Shown: in pieces, positions 15,205 through 24,253 of the stretch
Layout of the letters: every line of letters starts with the position of its first letter
Numbering within the stretch: position 1 is the first letter of the stretch
NCBI GenBank assembly: GCA_045810625.1
Contig: JBJMVQ010000028.1
Location: 1 to 33,675, forward strand
DNA: 33,675 bases
Reading direction: 5' to 3'
From: JACQFZ01 sp045810625
GTDB taxonomy: Bacteria > Pseudomonadota > Gammaproteobacteria > Acidiferrobacterales > Sulfurifustaceae
The notes under the pieces: generated by a model
Databases searched by the model: none
Seen by the model: the letters and a program-made list of their open reading frames with translations, nothing else
What the model was told of the DNA's origin: nothing
Made by a program: the position numbers and the translations under genes

Positions 15205-16133
15205 GGGCAGGCGGCCGCAATGAGTGCAAGCTCGGCACCCGCGCTTTGCATCGCCGCATCGCTTTCGGCGATATCCGGCACGACCAGGGGAATACAGGGC
15301 GTGCTCAGCCGGCGATTCAGCGCCGCCACGATCGCGTCACGCTCGGCCGCGGCCGCGGTCACGTAAATGCGCTCGACCGCGCGGTTACTGCTGCCGTACA
15401 CGTACGCGAGTACCGCGCGCTCGAACTCTTCGGCGATCGCGTCCGCCGCCGCTTTGCCTCGCCAACGCGAGCGCACGAAGCGTAACCGCGTCGCGGCATC
15501 CCAGAGCACACACGTCCAGGCGTCGCCATCGACGGCAAGCAAAGCGCCGGGAGCGTGGTCGGCGGCGAACCGTTCGTGATGGCGATTGAAGCGGAAACCG
15601 ATCGCGTGATTGATCGACCACGGTGTGATGCGAGCGCCGCGCAGCGCCGTTTTGACCACGCCCAGCCAGCCGGCATGCACCGCCTGACCGAGCAGCAGAC
15701 GCTTGCCGTTGTCGGCGCCCTGGTCCTGGTAGGCGACGTCGAGGTTTGCGTCCGCGAGCCCCAGTTCCTTCGCGATGCGCCAGCGAACCAGCTGCCGCCG
15801 CGCCGCATCCGTCTTCGGCAATTCGTCTAGCTCGAACATGGCGAGCACCCCGAGCGGATCGGGTAGTGCGACGTGGACGGGCGCGAACGTCGCGCACGCT
15901 TCGGGCGCAAGTTGAGCAAGCAGATCGCGCGCGAGCGCAGCGTGTGAGGGAGTCGGTTCGCCATCGAACCAACCTGGCGGCGCGGGCAGCGAACGCATCG
16001 ACGCAATCTTCGGCGTCGTGTCGTGAAGCGCGAGGCACGCGAAGGTAAACTCGCTTTTTCCGATCGCTATGCCGAACGACTGGGCCGACGCGGTCGCCCA
16101 GCGCTCGATCCGTTTAATCGACGAACGTAACAC
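15201..16133 (-). CDS. PilM/GspL N-terminal-like actin-fold protein
   Basis: About 310 residues from GTG 16133, which overlaps the gspE end by 20 nt and has a purine-rich AAGAGATC upstream. No ATG is available near this point. FGIAIGKSEFTFACLAL is an actin/Hsp70-like phosphate-1 strand. Later segments such as VHVALPDPLGVLAMFELDELPKTDAARRQLVRWRIAKELGL and AVHAGWLGVVKTALRGARITPWSINHAIGFRF, plus LLAVDGDAWTCVLW, match the PilM/GspL cytoplasmic domain. It should sit in the cytoplasm, linking the ATPase to the PilN-like membrane protein. The start codon is the main doubt. Confidence 0.75.
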   Translation of the reverse strand: MLRSSIKRIERWATASAQSFGIAIGKSEFTFACLALHDTTPKIASMRSLPAPPGWFDGEPTPSHAALARDLLAQLAPEACATFAPVHVALPDPLGVLAMFELDELPKTDAARRQLVRWRIAKELGLADANLDVAYQDQGADNGKRLLLGQAVHAGWLGVVKTALRGARITPWSINHAIGFRFNRHHERFAADHAPGALLAVDGDAWTCVLWDAATRLRFVRSRWRGKAAADAIAEEFERAVLAYVYGSSNRAVERIYVTAAAAERDAIVAALNRRLSTPCIPLVVPDIAESDAAMQSAGAELALIAAACP

Positions 16134-17829
16134 GATTGATCTCTTTGAGCGTGGTTTCGCCCGCAAGCGTCTTCGCGAGCGCCGATTGCCGCAGCGTCAC
16201 CATGCCTTCCTCGCGCGCCGCCGCCTGCAATTCCGTTACCGGGCGCCGGCCGATGATCAGTTCGCGGATGCGGGTCGAAAGATCGAGAAACTCCGTGATG
16301 GCGGCGCGCCCGCGGTAGCCGGTGCCGTGGCAATGCTCACAACCCGCGCCTTCGAACCAGGCGTGATCGCGATAGCGCGCCGGATCGAGGCCGGAGAGCT
16401 CGAGCAGCTCGTCGTCAACCTTCGCCGGCTGCCGGCAGCGCGGACAGATCAGACGCACGAGGCGCTGCGCCATCACGCAGTTGAGCGCCGAAACGAAGCC
16501 ATAAACATCGACGCCCATGTGCGCGAAACGCCCGACCACGTCGAACGCGTTGTTCGCGTGCACGGTCGTGAACACGAGGTGACCGGTGAGCGCCGATTGC
16601 ACGGCGATGGCGGCGGTTTCGGCGTCGCGGATTTCGCCGACGAGAATCTTGTCCGGATCGTGGCGGAGAATCGAGCGCAGCCCGCGCGCGAACGTCAAGC
16701 CTTTCTTTTCGTTCACCGGAATCTGCACGATGCCTTCGAGCTGATACTCGACGGGGTCTTCGATCGTGATGATCTTCTCTTCGTTCGCGTCGAGCTCGGA
16801 CAGCGCCGCGTACAATGTCGTCGTCTTGCCGCTGCCCGTCGGTCCCGTGATCAGGACCATGCCGTACGGCTCACGAATGATGCGACGGAATTTCTTCAGC
16901 ACCTCCGGCGCCATGCCGAGCGAATCGAGCCGCAAGCGGCGCATACCTTCGGTGATGCCGGTTTTGTCGAGAATGCGGATGACGACGTCTTCGCCGAACA
17001 CGCTCGGCATGATCGAAATTCGAAAATCGATGTCGCGGCCGCCCGCGCGCAGCCGAAAGCGGCCGTCTTGCGGGACGCGCTTTTCCGCGATGTCGAGCTC
17101 GGCCATCACCTTGAGCCGCGCGATCAACGCGCTGTGGTGCCGGCGATCGAGGACTTCCGTCGCCGGATACAACACGCCGTCGATGCGGTACTTCACGACG
17201 ATGCCGTTCTCGTATGTCTCGATGTGCACGTCGCTCGCGCGCTTCGAGAGCGCCGCCATGAGCAACGTATTGACGAGCTTTACCACCGGGCTCGAAGCGT
17301 CGCCGAGTTTATCGAGCGCAACCGCTTCCTCCTTACCCTCCTCCGTCTCCCGGACGACGACGAGCTTGAACTCCTCCGAAACGTCTTCGAGGACTTTCGC
17401 CGTGCCTTCGCTGCGCTTGAGCGCGGCTTCGATCGCGCCCCGGCTCGCGACCCACAGTTTCACGCGCCGCCCGCTCATTCGTTCCAGCCGCTCGGGAAGC
17501 GCCAGATCGAACGGATCGGCAATCACGACTTCGAGCGCATCGTCCGTTTGCCGGTACGGCAACACGATGTGCTGATACGCGAAGCTCGCGGGGATCAGCT
17601 CGAATAGCTCCGGCGCCGCGCGAAAGTTACGCAGGTCGGCGTACGGCAAGCCCTGCTGCTCCGCGAGCGCCTCCGCGAGCTGATCGGGCGTGATCGCACG
17701 AATCTCGAGCAGGCGCTCGCCAAGTCGTTCGGCGCCGCTCTTCGCCGCCGCCGCGAGCGCCTCGGCGGTGACGTAGCCGCGCGCGACGAGAATTTCGCCG
17801 AGCGGGCGTTTGCGGAACGGATGGATCAT
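16114..17829 (-). CDS. gspE: Secretion/pilus assembly ATPase GspE (PilB family)
   Basis: 571 residues from ATG 17829, overlapping gspF by 4 nt (ATGA). The N-terminal part (1-65, GEILVARGYVTAEAL...LAEQQGLPY) is an MshEN/GspE-N type domain. The ATPase core has Walker A GPTGSGKTT (329-337), Asp box ITIEDPVEYQ, Walker B ILVGEIRDAETA (395-406) and His box TGHLVFTTVHAN (415-426). A tetracysteine zinc site uses C462, C465, C497 and C500. It powers pseudopilus or pilus assembly from the cytoplasmic side and is likely active, as all motifs are intact. Confidence 0.97.
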   Translation of the reverse strand: MIHPFRKRPLGEILVARGYVTAEALAAAAKSGAERLGERLLEIRAITPDQLAEALAEQQGLPYADLRNFRAAPELFELIPASFAYQHIVLPYRQTDDALEVVIADPFDLALPERLERMSGRRVKLWVASRGAIEAALKRSEGTAKVLEDVSEEFKLVVVRETEEGKEEAVALDKLGDASSPVVKLVNTLLMAALSKRASDVHIETYENGIVVKYRIDGVLYPATEVLDRRHHSALIARLKVMAELDIAEKRVPQDGRFRLRAGGRDIDFRISIMPSVFGEDVVIRILDKTGITEGMRRLRLDSLGMAPEVLKKFRRIIREPYGMVLITGPTGSGKTTTLYAALSELDANEEKIITIEDPVEYQLEGIVQIPVNEKKGLTFARGLRSILRHDPDKILVGEIRDAETAAIAVQSALTGHLVFTTVHANNAFDVVGRFAHMGVDVYGFVSALNCVMAQRLVRLICPRCRQPAKVDDELLELSGLDPARYRDHAWFEGAGCEHCHGTGYRGRAAITEFLDLSTRIRELIIGRRPVTELQAAAREEGMVTLRQSALAKTLAGETTLKEINRVTFVD

Positions 17830-19025
17830 CGAATGACTTCCGCCATGTTGAAGATCGGCAGGTACATGACGATGATGATGCCGCCGATCAGCACGCCCAT
17901 CAGCAGCATCAGCACCGGCTCGATCAGCGTCATGAGACGCGCGAGTCGATTGTCCAGGCTCTCCTCATAGAAGCCGGCGACTTCGTCGAGCATGCCGTCG
18001 AGATTGCCCGACGCTTCGCCGACCTCGACCATCTTCGCGGCGGTCGGCGGCAACAATGCCTGCGCGCGCAACGCGCGCGCGAGCCCTTCGCCGTGGCTCA
18101 CCTGCTCGGTCACGCTTTGCAGACGTTCGGCGTACGCGCGATTGGAGATGGCACCCTGCACGGTGCGCAGCGCGTCGACGAGCGGCGTGCCGGCGGCGAG
18201 CAGCGCCGCCAGCGAACGCGCGAGCTGCGAGACACCGATCTCGCGCTGTATCTCGCCGAGATAAGGAATGCGCTCCTTGAAGCGATCGATCGCCACGCGC
18301 CCGCGCTCGGTCGCGCGCCAGCGCCGCCAGGCGCCCCACGCCGACCCGCCGATCAACGCGCCGACGCCGGCGGTCAACGGCAGATGCTTCACCAGATTGA
18401 GCAGCACTTGCGTCGGCCAGGGAAGCGCAGCGCCAAAGTCGGCGTACATCGCGACGAAGCGCGGCAGCACGAACGCAAACAACACCGCCAAGATCAGCAC
18501 GAGCGCGACGAGCAAGAACAGCGGATACGCCAGCGCGCGCCCGACTTTTTTCCGCAACGCCACGCGCTGGCGCAGATAGACCTGATAGCGCGCGAGCACT
18601 TGCCGCAGGTCGCCGGTCTTTTCGCCGGTGCGAAGCGCCGACAGGTACAGGGGATCGAACACTTCCGGATGACGCGCACACGCTTCCGAGAGCAGCGCGC
18701 CGCCGCGTACGTCGTCGAACACGCGGCGCAGCAGCTGGGAGAAACCCGGGTTGCCCGGCCGATCGCCGACGAGGTCGAGCGCATCGGGAATGGTGAGCCC
18801 GGCGCGGATGAGGGCGATGAGCTCCTGGTTGAAGAGCAGAAAGTCCTCGGGGCCGACTGTCTGGCGGCGCCACCATCGGAGCGCCGGAGCAATCGCCCGG
18901 ACCTGCTGAACCAGCATCCCGCGTGAGCTCAGCTCCCGCGCCAGGTCCTGGGCGGAAGCCGCGACACCCTCTCCCCGCGTCAGGACGCCGTTTTGCGACA
19001 GAGCCGAATAACTGAACCGCGGCAA
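17826..19025 (-). CDS. gspF: Inner-membrane platform protein GspF (PilC family)
   Basis: 399 residues with two T2SSF domains. The first has DFLLFNQELIALIRAGLTIPDALDLV and DPLYLSALRTGEKTGDLRQVL; the second has QLARSLAALLAAGTPLVDALRTV and PTAAKMVEVGEASGNLDGMLDEVAGFYEE. Three membrane segments are visible (about 165-190, 220-238, 370-393). The start is a TTG at 19025 preceded by GGGGAGG at about 6 nt. An ATG at 19030 is in the wrong frame. It begins the operon and its product anchors the ATPase. The first gene of the assembly operon has no obvious promoter boxes. Confidence 0.95.
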   Translation of the reverse strand: MPRFSYSALSQNGVLTRGEGVAASAQDLARELSSRGMLVQQVRAIAPALRWWRRQTVGPEDFLLFNQELIALIRAGLTIPDALDLVGDRPGNPGFSQLLRRVFDDVRGGALLSEACARHPEVFDPLYLSALRTGEKTGDLRQVLARYQVYLRQRVALRKKVGRALAYPLFLLVALVLILAVLFAFVLPRFVAMYADFGAALPWPTQVLLNLVKHLPLTAGVGALIGGSAWGAWRRWRATERGRVAIDRFKERIPYLGEIQREIGVSQLARSLAALLAAGTPLVDALRTVQGAISNRAYAERLQSVTEQVSHGEGLARALRAQALLPPTAAKMVEVGEASGNLDGMLDEVAGFYEESLDNRLARLMTLIEPVLMLLMGVLIGGIIIVMYLPIFNMAEVIR

Positions 19026-19410
19026 CTCATCCTCCCCTCAGGCCGGCGGTACCGACCCTCTAAAAGCTTACACTAACAAGGGCTTCTAGTCGTAAGGGAA
19101 GGACGTCAGCGGGCCACACGGAGACGGCTACGCTGCCTGCCGACGTGGTTAGGTGGAAGGACTAACGCCGAAGGTGCAACCGGACCATCGTCGCTTCAGA
19201 TCATGCGGCGGCCAGACATGGACGGGAAATCGCGAACTTCGCCTTCGAGCCACCGTAAATCCGAGCGACCGCAAATCTTAGACGCGCTTCCGCCGCGCAG
19301 TTGAGCCGATTGACCCGTACCGACGTCAAAAGCGCGATCCCGATCGCACCGCGTACGCCGCACGGACAACTACAGCGAAAGAGCGTCGCCCTGCCGACGT
19401 CGAGGCCGCG
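19026..19410. other. Intergenic gap between icmF and gspF
   Basis: No gene was found in these 385 bases. On the minus strand a weak promoter-like pair (TTACGA, then TGTAAG after 17 nt) lies about 40-60 nt before the gspF start. Near the icmF end a weak 5-bp hairpin (CGTCG at 19384, CGACG at 19395) is followed on the minus strand by CTCTTT and could help termination. Nothing else is supported. Confidence 0.3.
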
Positions 19411-22400
19411 TCACATGCTCCGGCGATACTGGCCTCCCACCTCGAAGAGCGTATTCGTGATCTGACCGAGCGAACAGCAGCGCACGGCATCCATCAGCAC
19501 CTCGAAGACATTGCCGTTCTCGATGACCGCGCGCTTCAGCCGCTCCAACATCGCCGGCGCTTCGTGCGCATGCCGCCGCTGAAAATCATTGAGCCGCGCG
19601 AGCTGCGATTGCTTCTCCTCCTCGGTCGAGCGCACGAGATCCAACTTGTCCGGAACCGGATCGCCCTCCGGATTACGGAAGGTATTCACGCCGATGATCG
19701 GGAGCTGGCCGGTGTGCTTCAGCGTCTCGTAGTACAGCGACTCCTCCTGAATCTTCGAGCGCTGATAGCCGAGCTCCATCGCCCCGAGCACGCCGCCGCG
19801 TTCGGCGATGCGCTCGAACTCGGCGAGCACCGCCTCCTCCACGAGGTTGGTCAGCTCCTCGATGATGAAGCTTCCCTGGTTCGGGTTTTCGTTCTTGGCG
19901 AGCCCCCATTCGCGATTGATCACGAGCTGAATCGCCATGGCGCGGCGCACGGATTCCGCCGTCGGCGTCGTGATCGCTTCGTCGTAAGCGTTCGTGTGCA
20001 GGCTCTGGCAATTGTCGTAGATCGCGATCAGCGCCTGCAGCGTCGTGCGGATATCGTTGAACGCCATTTCCTGCGCGTGCAGCGACCGGCCGGAGGTCTG
20101 GATGTGATACTTCATCTTCTGGCTACGTTCGTTCGCGCCATACTTCTCGCGCATCGCGATCGCCCAGATGCGGCGCGCGACGCGTCCGATCACCGTGTAC
20201 TCCGGGTCCATGCCGTTGCTGAAGTAGAACGACAGGTTCGGCGCGAAATCGTCGATGTGCATGCCGCGCGCGAGATAGGCCTCGACGTAGGTAAAGCCGT
20301 TCGCCATCGTGAATGCGAGCTGCGAGATCGGATTCGCACCGGCCTCGGCGATGTGATACCCGGAAATCGACACCGAGTAGAAATTGCGGACGTCGTGGTC
20401 GATGAAGTATTGCTGGATGTCGCCCATCACTTTGAGCGAGAACTCGGTCGAGAACAGGCAGGTGTTCTGACCCTGGTCCTCCTTGAGGATGTCCGCTTGC
20501 ACGGTGCCGCGCACGTTCGAAAGCACCCAGGCTTTGATCTTCGCCGCTTCTTCGGCCGTCGGCTCGCGCCCGTTGTCGTTGCGGAACCGATCCGTCTCGT
20601 AATCGATCGCGGTATTCAGGAACATCGCGAGAATCGTCGGCGCCGGTCCGTTGATGGTCATCGACACCGAGGTCGCGGGATCGCAAAGATTGAATCCGGC
20701 GTACACCTCCTTCATGTCCTCGAACGTGGCGATCGACACGCCGGAGTTCGCGACCTTGCCGTAGACATCCGGCCGCAGGTCCGGATCCTGTCCGTAGAGC
20801 GTGACCGAGTCGAACGCGGTCGAGAGACGCCGCGCCGGCATGCCTTCGGTCAGGAACTTGAACCGGCGGTTCGCGCGGAACGGATCGCCTTCGCCCGCGA
20901 ACATGCGGATCGGCTCTTCGTTCTCGCGCTTGAACGAAAACGCACCCGCGGTATACGGAAACATGCCGGGAAGGTTTTCGAGCATCAGCCACGTGAGCAG
21001 GTCGCCCTGATCCTCGAAACGCGGCAGCGCCACTTTGCGAATCTTCGTTCCCGAGAGCGTCGTCACCGTCAACTTCGTGCGGATCTCGCGGTCGCGCACT
21101 TTGACGACATGCTCGTCGCCGCTGTACGCGCGCTGCACCGCGGGCCATTCGGCAAGTAGCTTCTTCGCGTCCGCGTCGAACCGTTCCTCGCGCTGCTTGG
21201 CCAAACGATCGAGCGCATCCACGCTCTCGGCATTGGTGCCGGCTTTCGCCAGCATGTCGCGCGAGGCGCGCAGCTGCTGCACCTCGCGCGCGAGTTGTCC
21301 CTGCTCGCGCGCGCGCTTCTTGTAGCCGCGCACCGTGTCGGCGATCTCGGCGAGATAGCGAGCGCGCGCCGGCGGCACGATGACCACATGACTCGTCGAA
21401 TGGCGGGTCGCGGCGGCCGGCAACTTTCCGGCCCCGAGCTTCAGCCCGAAATCCACGAGCTTTGGCGCCATCGCCTGGTACAGCGCGGTCACGCCGTCGT
21501 CGTTGAAATGCGACGCCTGCGTGCCGAACACCGGCATCTTGTCGGGCGGCGTGCTGAACGCTTCGCGATTGCGCTGCATCTGCTTCGCGACGTCGCGCAG
21601 CGCGTCGTGCGCCCCGCGCCGATCGAACTTGTTGATCGCGACGAAGTCGGCAAGATCGAGCATCTCGATCTTCTCCAGCTGACTCGCCGCGCCGTATTCC
21701 GGCGTCATGACGTAGAGACTGACGTCGACGAGCGGGACAATCGCGGCATCGCCCTGGCCGATGCCCGAGGTCTCGACGACGATGAGATCGAAACCCGCGA
21801 CCTTGCACGCGGCCAGCACGTCCGGCAATCCGCGCGATATCTCCGTGCCGGTGTCGCGCGTCGCGAACGAGCGCATGAAGATGTTGGGGTGGTTGATCGC
21901 GTTCATGCGGATGCGATCGCCGAGAAGCGCGCCGCCCGTTTTGCGCCGCGACGGGTCGATCGAAATAACCGCGATCTTGAGACTGTCGTTCTGGTCGAGG
22001 CGAAAGCGGCGAATCAGCTCGTCGGTGAGCGAGCTCTTGCCGGCGCCGCCGGTGCCGGTCACGCCGAGCGTCGGCACGCGCGTCGTCGCGGCCAGCGTGT
22101 GCAACTCCTGCTTCAAGCCCGGCGCGACGCGCTCGTTCTCGAGTGCGGTGAGCAGCTGCGCAAGCTGCCGGCGGTCGCCCGCGACGACGCCGCTAAGCGA
22201 GGTCGGCGCGTATTGGGCGAGGTCGACGTCGCTCCTCGCGATCATGTCGCGGATCATCCCTTGCAGGCCGAGGCGCTGTCCGTCCTCGGGGCTGTAGATG
22301 CGCGCGACGCCGTAGGCGTGCAGCTCGTTGACTTCTTCCGGCACGATCACGCCGCCGCCGCCGCCGAACACTTTGATATGGCCGCCGCCCTGCTCGCGCA

Positions 22401-22677
22401 GCAGATCGAGCATGTACTTGAAGAATTCGACGTGCCCGCCCTGATACGAGCTGACCGCGATGCCGTGCGCGTCCTCTTGGAGCGCCGCGGTGACGATCTC
22501 CGCCGCGGACCGATTGTGTCCGAGGTGAATCACTTCCGCGCCGGACGATTGCAGCACACGCCGTATGATGTTGATCGACGCATCATGCCCGTCGAATAGC
22601 GCGGCCGCGGTGACGAAGCGAACGCGATTGCGCAGCGTGTAGGAATCCGGCTTCTTTTCGGTGCTCAGGTCGGTCAT
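19411..22677 (-). CDS. icmF: Fused isobutyryl-CoA mutase IcmF
   Basis: 1088 residues, the usual IcmF length, in the order B12-binding domain, G-protein chaperone, mutase large subunit. The B12 domain has DGHDAS (29-34, His31 being the cobalt ligand) and SSYQGGHVEFF. The GTPase domain has P-loop GTGGAGKS (208-215), VETSGIGQGDA and NKFD. The mutase part has RMFAGEGDPFRANRRF, SVSMTINGPAPTILA and the C-terminal TIM-barrel segments such as YHIQTSGRSLHAQEMAFNDIRTT. It interconverts isobutyryl-CoA and n-butyryl-CoA with adenosylcobalamin, and some members take other branched acyl-CoAs. The G domain loads and protects the cofactor. It is downstream of the liv/acyl-CoA ligase operon on the same strand, separated by 328 nt of repeats. 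Its ribosome binding site is unusual (see 22678-22709). Confidence 0.96.
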   Translation of the reverse strand: MTDLSTEKKPDSYTLRNRVRFVTAAALFDGHDASINIIRRVLQSSGAEVIHLGHNRSAAEIVTAALQEDAHGIAVSSYQGGHVEFFKYMLDLLREQGGGHIKVFGGGGGVIVPEEVNELHAYGVARIYSPEDGQRLGLQGMIRDMIARSDVDLAQYAPTSLSGVVAGDRRQLAQLLTALENERVAPGLKQELHTLAATTRVPTLGVTGTGGAGKSSLTDELIRRFRLDQNDSLKIAVISIDPSRRKTGGALLGDRIRMNAINHPNIFMRSFATRDTGTEISRGLPDVLAACKVAGFDLIVVETSGIGQGDAAIVPLVDVSLYVMTPEYGAASQLEKIEMLDLADFVAINKFDRRGAHDALRDVAKQMQRNREAFSTPPDKMPVFGTQASHFNDDGVTALYQAMAPKLVDFGLKLGAGKLPAAATRHSTSHVVIVPPARARYLAEIADTVRGYKKRAREQGQLAREVQQLRASRDMLAKAGTNAESVDALDRLAKQREERFDADAKKLLAEWPAVQRAYSGDEHVVKVRDREIRTKLTVTTLSGTKIRKVALPRFEDQGDLLTWLMLENLPGMFPYTAGAFSFKRENEEPIRMFAGEGDPFRANRRFKFLTEGMPARRLSTAFDSVTLYGQDPDLRPDVYGKVANSGVSIATFEDMKEVYAGFNLCDPATSVSMTINGPAPTILAMFLNTAIDYETDRFRNDNGREPTAEEAAKIKAWVLSNVRGTVQADILKEDQGQNTCLFSTEFSLKVMGDIQQYFIDHDVRNFYSVSISGYHIAEAGANPISQLAFTMANGFTYVEAYLARGMHIDDFAPNLSFYFSNGMDPEYTVIGRVARRIWAIAMREKYGANERSQKMKYHIQTSGRSLHAQEMAFNDIRTTLQALIAIYDNCQSLHTNAYDEAITTPTAESVRRAMAIQLVINREWGLAKNENPNQGSFIIEELTNLVEEAVLAEFERIAERGGVLGAMELGYQRSKIQEESLYYETLKHTGQLPIIGVNTFRNPEGDPVPDKLDLVRSTEEEKQSQLARLNDFQRRHAHEAPAMLERLKRAVIENGNVFEVLMDAVRCCSLGQITNTLFEVGGQYRRSM

Positions 22678-22709
22678 GCATCAACGCCGTTTGTCCGACG
22701 GCGCCTCCT
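22678..22709 (-). promoter_or_regulatory. Hairpin-bridged Shine-Dalgarno of icmF
   Basis: AGGAGG (22709-22704) is 26 nt before the icmF ATG, too far for normal use. Between them CGCCGT (22703-22698) pairs perfectly with ACGGCG (22690-22685) around a 7-nt loop. With that 19-nt hairpin folded, the spacer becomes 7 nt (22684-22678), ideal for initiation. No other Shine-Dalgarno is near the ATG. This is a computed geometry, not a tested element. Confidence 0.45.
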
Positions 22710-22797
22710 AAGTTTGAGTCTGTCGCCAACTCGCCCGGCCGTTGCCGAATGTCCAGGTCGGCGGCCACTCACGTACTCCTTCTGAGATACTAATTTC

Positions 22798-22968
22798 CAC
22801 CGCAGAGCACGCGGAGGACGCAGAGGTTTTTAGAACCTATCTCAAATCCTCCCGCCCTAACCCTCCCCCGCTCGCGGGGGAGGGAATCGGAGGGGCGAAC
22901 GTGGCTTCAATTCAAGTTTGAGATAGATTTTAGTTATTCCTGTTCCTTTCCTCTGTGTCCTCTGCGGT
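22798..22968. repeat. Nested inverted-repeat element with GC-rich hairpin core
   Basis: The outer arms are built from the Cys-free 9-bp motif seen at 32.9-33.5 kb: CACCGCAGAG... GGACGCAGAGG (22798-22826) against CCTCTGTGTCCTCTGCGGT (22950-22968). Inside is a second inverted pair, CTATCTCAAA (22837-22846) and TTTGAGATAG (22917-22926). It flanks a perfect 10-bp hairpin, CCCTCCCCCG / CGGGGGAGGG, with a CTCG loop (22861-22884). This is a REP/MITE-like composite between paaK-like and icmF, and may act in mRNA ends. Confidence 0.75.
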
Positions 22969-23005
22969 CGCAAATCATATAAATCGGACTTTGCTTAACC
23001 CTGTG

Positions 23006-24241
23006 TCAAACGATCTTTCGTACGTCTTCGATTACCTTGCCGTCATTCGGCAACAGACCTGGGTCGACGAATTCGACCTCACCGCGCATGCGGGTGATGT
23101 CGCGAACCGCCTCTTCGATGGCGCTGCGCAGATCTTGCGATGCCCCGCCGGTCAACGCGCATAGCATGCGCATGCGGTCGTTGCCGTCGGGGTTGTCGAC
23201 GACGACCCGAGCGCGCTGGATCGCAGGGAACCGCTTTATGACCTCCGCGATCTGGTGCGGATGCACGAACAGGCCACGCACCTTGGTCGCCTGATCGGCG
23301 CGCCCCATCCAACCCCTGATGCGCATGTTGGTGCGACCGCAGGGGCTGCGGCCCGGCAGCACCGCCGAGAGGTCGCCGGTTGCGAAGCGGATCAGCGGAT
23401 ACTCGCGGCTGAACGTCGTCACGACCACTTCCCCGACTTCGCCGTCGGGAACCGGATCGCCCGTACCCGGGCGCACGATTTCCACGATGAGACCCTCGTC
23501 GACCAGGAGCCCCTCGCGCGCGGCGCTCTCGTAAGCGACCGTGCCGAGATCGGCGATCGCGTACGCCTGGTAGGCCTGGATGCCGCGGGCAATCCAGGCG
23601 TCGCGCAGCGACGGCGGAAACGCCTCGCCGGACACCAGCGCCTTGCGCAGGGAGCCGACGGCGAGCTTCATCTCGTCCGCCTTTTCGAGGATCAGCTTTA
23701 GAAACGACGGCGTACCGACGTAACCCACGACGCCGAGTTGCGCAATCGTCTGCGCCTGAATTTCGGTCTGGCCGGTACCGCCGGGGATCACCGGGCAGCC
23801 TAGCGCGAGCAATGCGCCGTCGAGCATCGAGGCCGCGGGCGACAAGTGATACGAGAAACAGTTCTGCACGACGTCGCCGGCGCGAAATCCCGCCGCGTAC
23901 AGTGCACGCGCGAGACGCCAGTAGTCCGGACCTTTTCCTTCCGGCTCGTAGATCGGGCCGGCGGAGACGAAGATCTTCGCCGCCGCGCTGGGTGCGATCG
24001 CCGCGAGGCCGCCGAACGGCGGCGCCGCTTGTTGCAGCGCGTGCATTTCGCTCTTGCGCGTCAGCGGCAGCGCCGCAAGCTCACGGCGGCTGGTGATCGC
24101 GTGCGGATCGACGTCCGCGAAACGCGTCGCGAAGTGCGGCGCATTGGCTTTCGCATGCGCGATTTGCGCCGGCAGCGCGGCGAACAGTTCCCGTTCGCGC
24201 TGTTCCGGGTCCCGGGTTTCCAGTGTGTCGAAATATTCCAC
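23006..24241 (-). CDS. PaaK-like AMP-binding protein with atypical P-loop
   Basis: 411 residues from GTG 24241, with AGGA at good spacing. It has the fold order of phenylacetate-CoA ligases: a central GFRAGDVVQNCFSYHLSPAASMLDGALLALGCPVIPGGTGQTEIQ, then VGTPSFL, then YAIADLGTVAYE, GEVGEVVVTTFSREYPLIRFATGDLS, a hinge GRADQATKVRGLFVHPHQIAEVI and the C-terminal Lys402 in NDGKVIEDVRK. The usual PaaK P-loop SSGTTGxPT is replaced by SAGPIYEPEG (93-102), so ATP phosphate binding must differ. It is the last gene of the liv operon, 12 nt after the MaoC-like gene. It likely activates an aromatic or other acid to a CoA thioester, but activity is unproven. Confidence 0.85.
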   Translation of the reverse strand: MEYFDTLETRDPEQRERELFAALPAQIAHAKANAPHFATRFADVDPHAITSRRELAALPLTRKSEMHALQQAAPPFGGLAAIAPSAAAKIFVSAGPIYEPEGKGPDYWRLARALYAAGFRAGDVVQNCFSYHLSPAASMLDGALLALGCPVIPGGTGQTEIQAQTIAQLGVVGYVGTPSFLKLILEKADEMKLAVGSLRKALVSGEAFPPSLRDAWIARGIQAYQAYAIADLGTVAYESAAREGLLVDEGLIVEIVRPGTGDPVPDGEVGEVVVTTFSREYPLIRFATGDLSAVLPGRSPCGRTNMRIRGWMGRADQATKVRGLFVHPHQIAEVIKRFPAIQRARVVVDNPDGNDRMRMLCALTGGASQDLRSAIEEAVRDITRMRGEVEFVDPGLLPNDGKVIEDVRKIV

Positions 24242-24253
24242 GACTGTCCTTTG

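Noticed and set aside
16069..17607. Long plus-strand open frame opposite gspE
   Set aside because: Low-complexity Arg/His/Asp-rich translation; gspE motifs on the other strand are intact.
19150..19190. Bases like a riboswitch core (GCCGAAGGTGCAA)
   Set aside because: It resembles one glycine-riboswitch element, but the other conserved parts (GGAGAGA, CTCAGG) and an expected gene are missing.
19564..21159. Long plus-strand open frame opposite icmF
   Set aside because: Same pattern of Arg/Leu/Val-rich shadow; icmF is the real gene.
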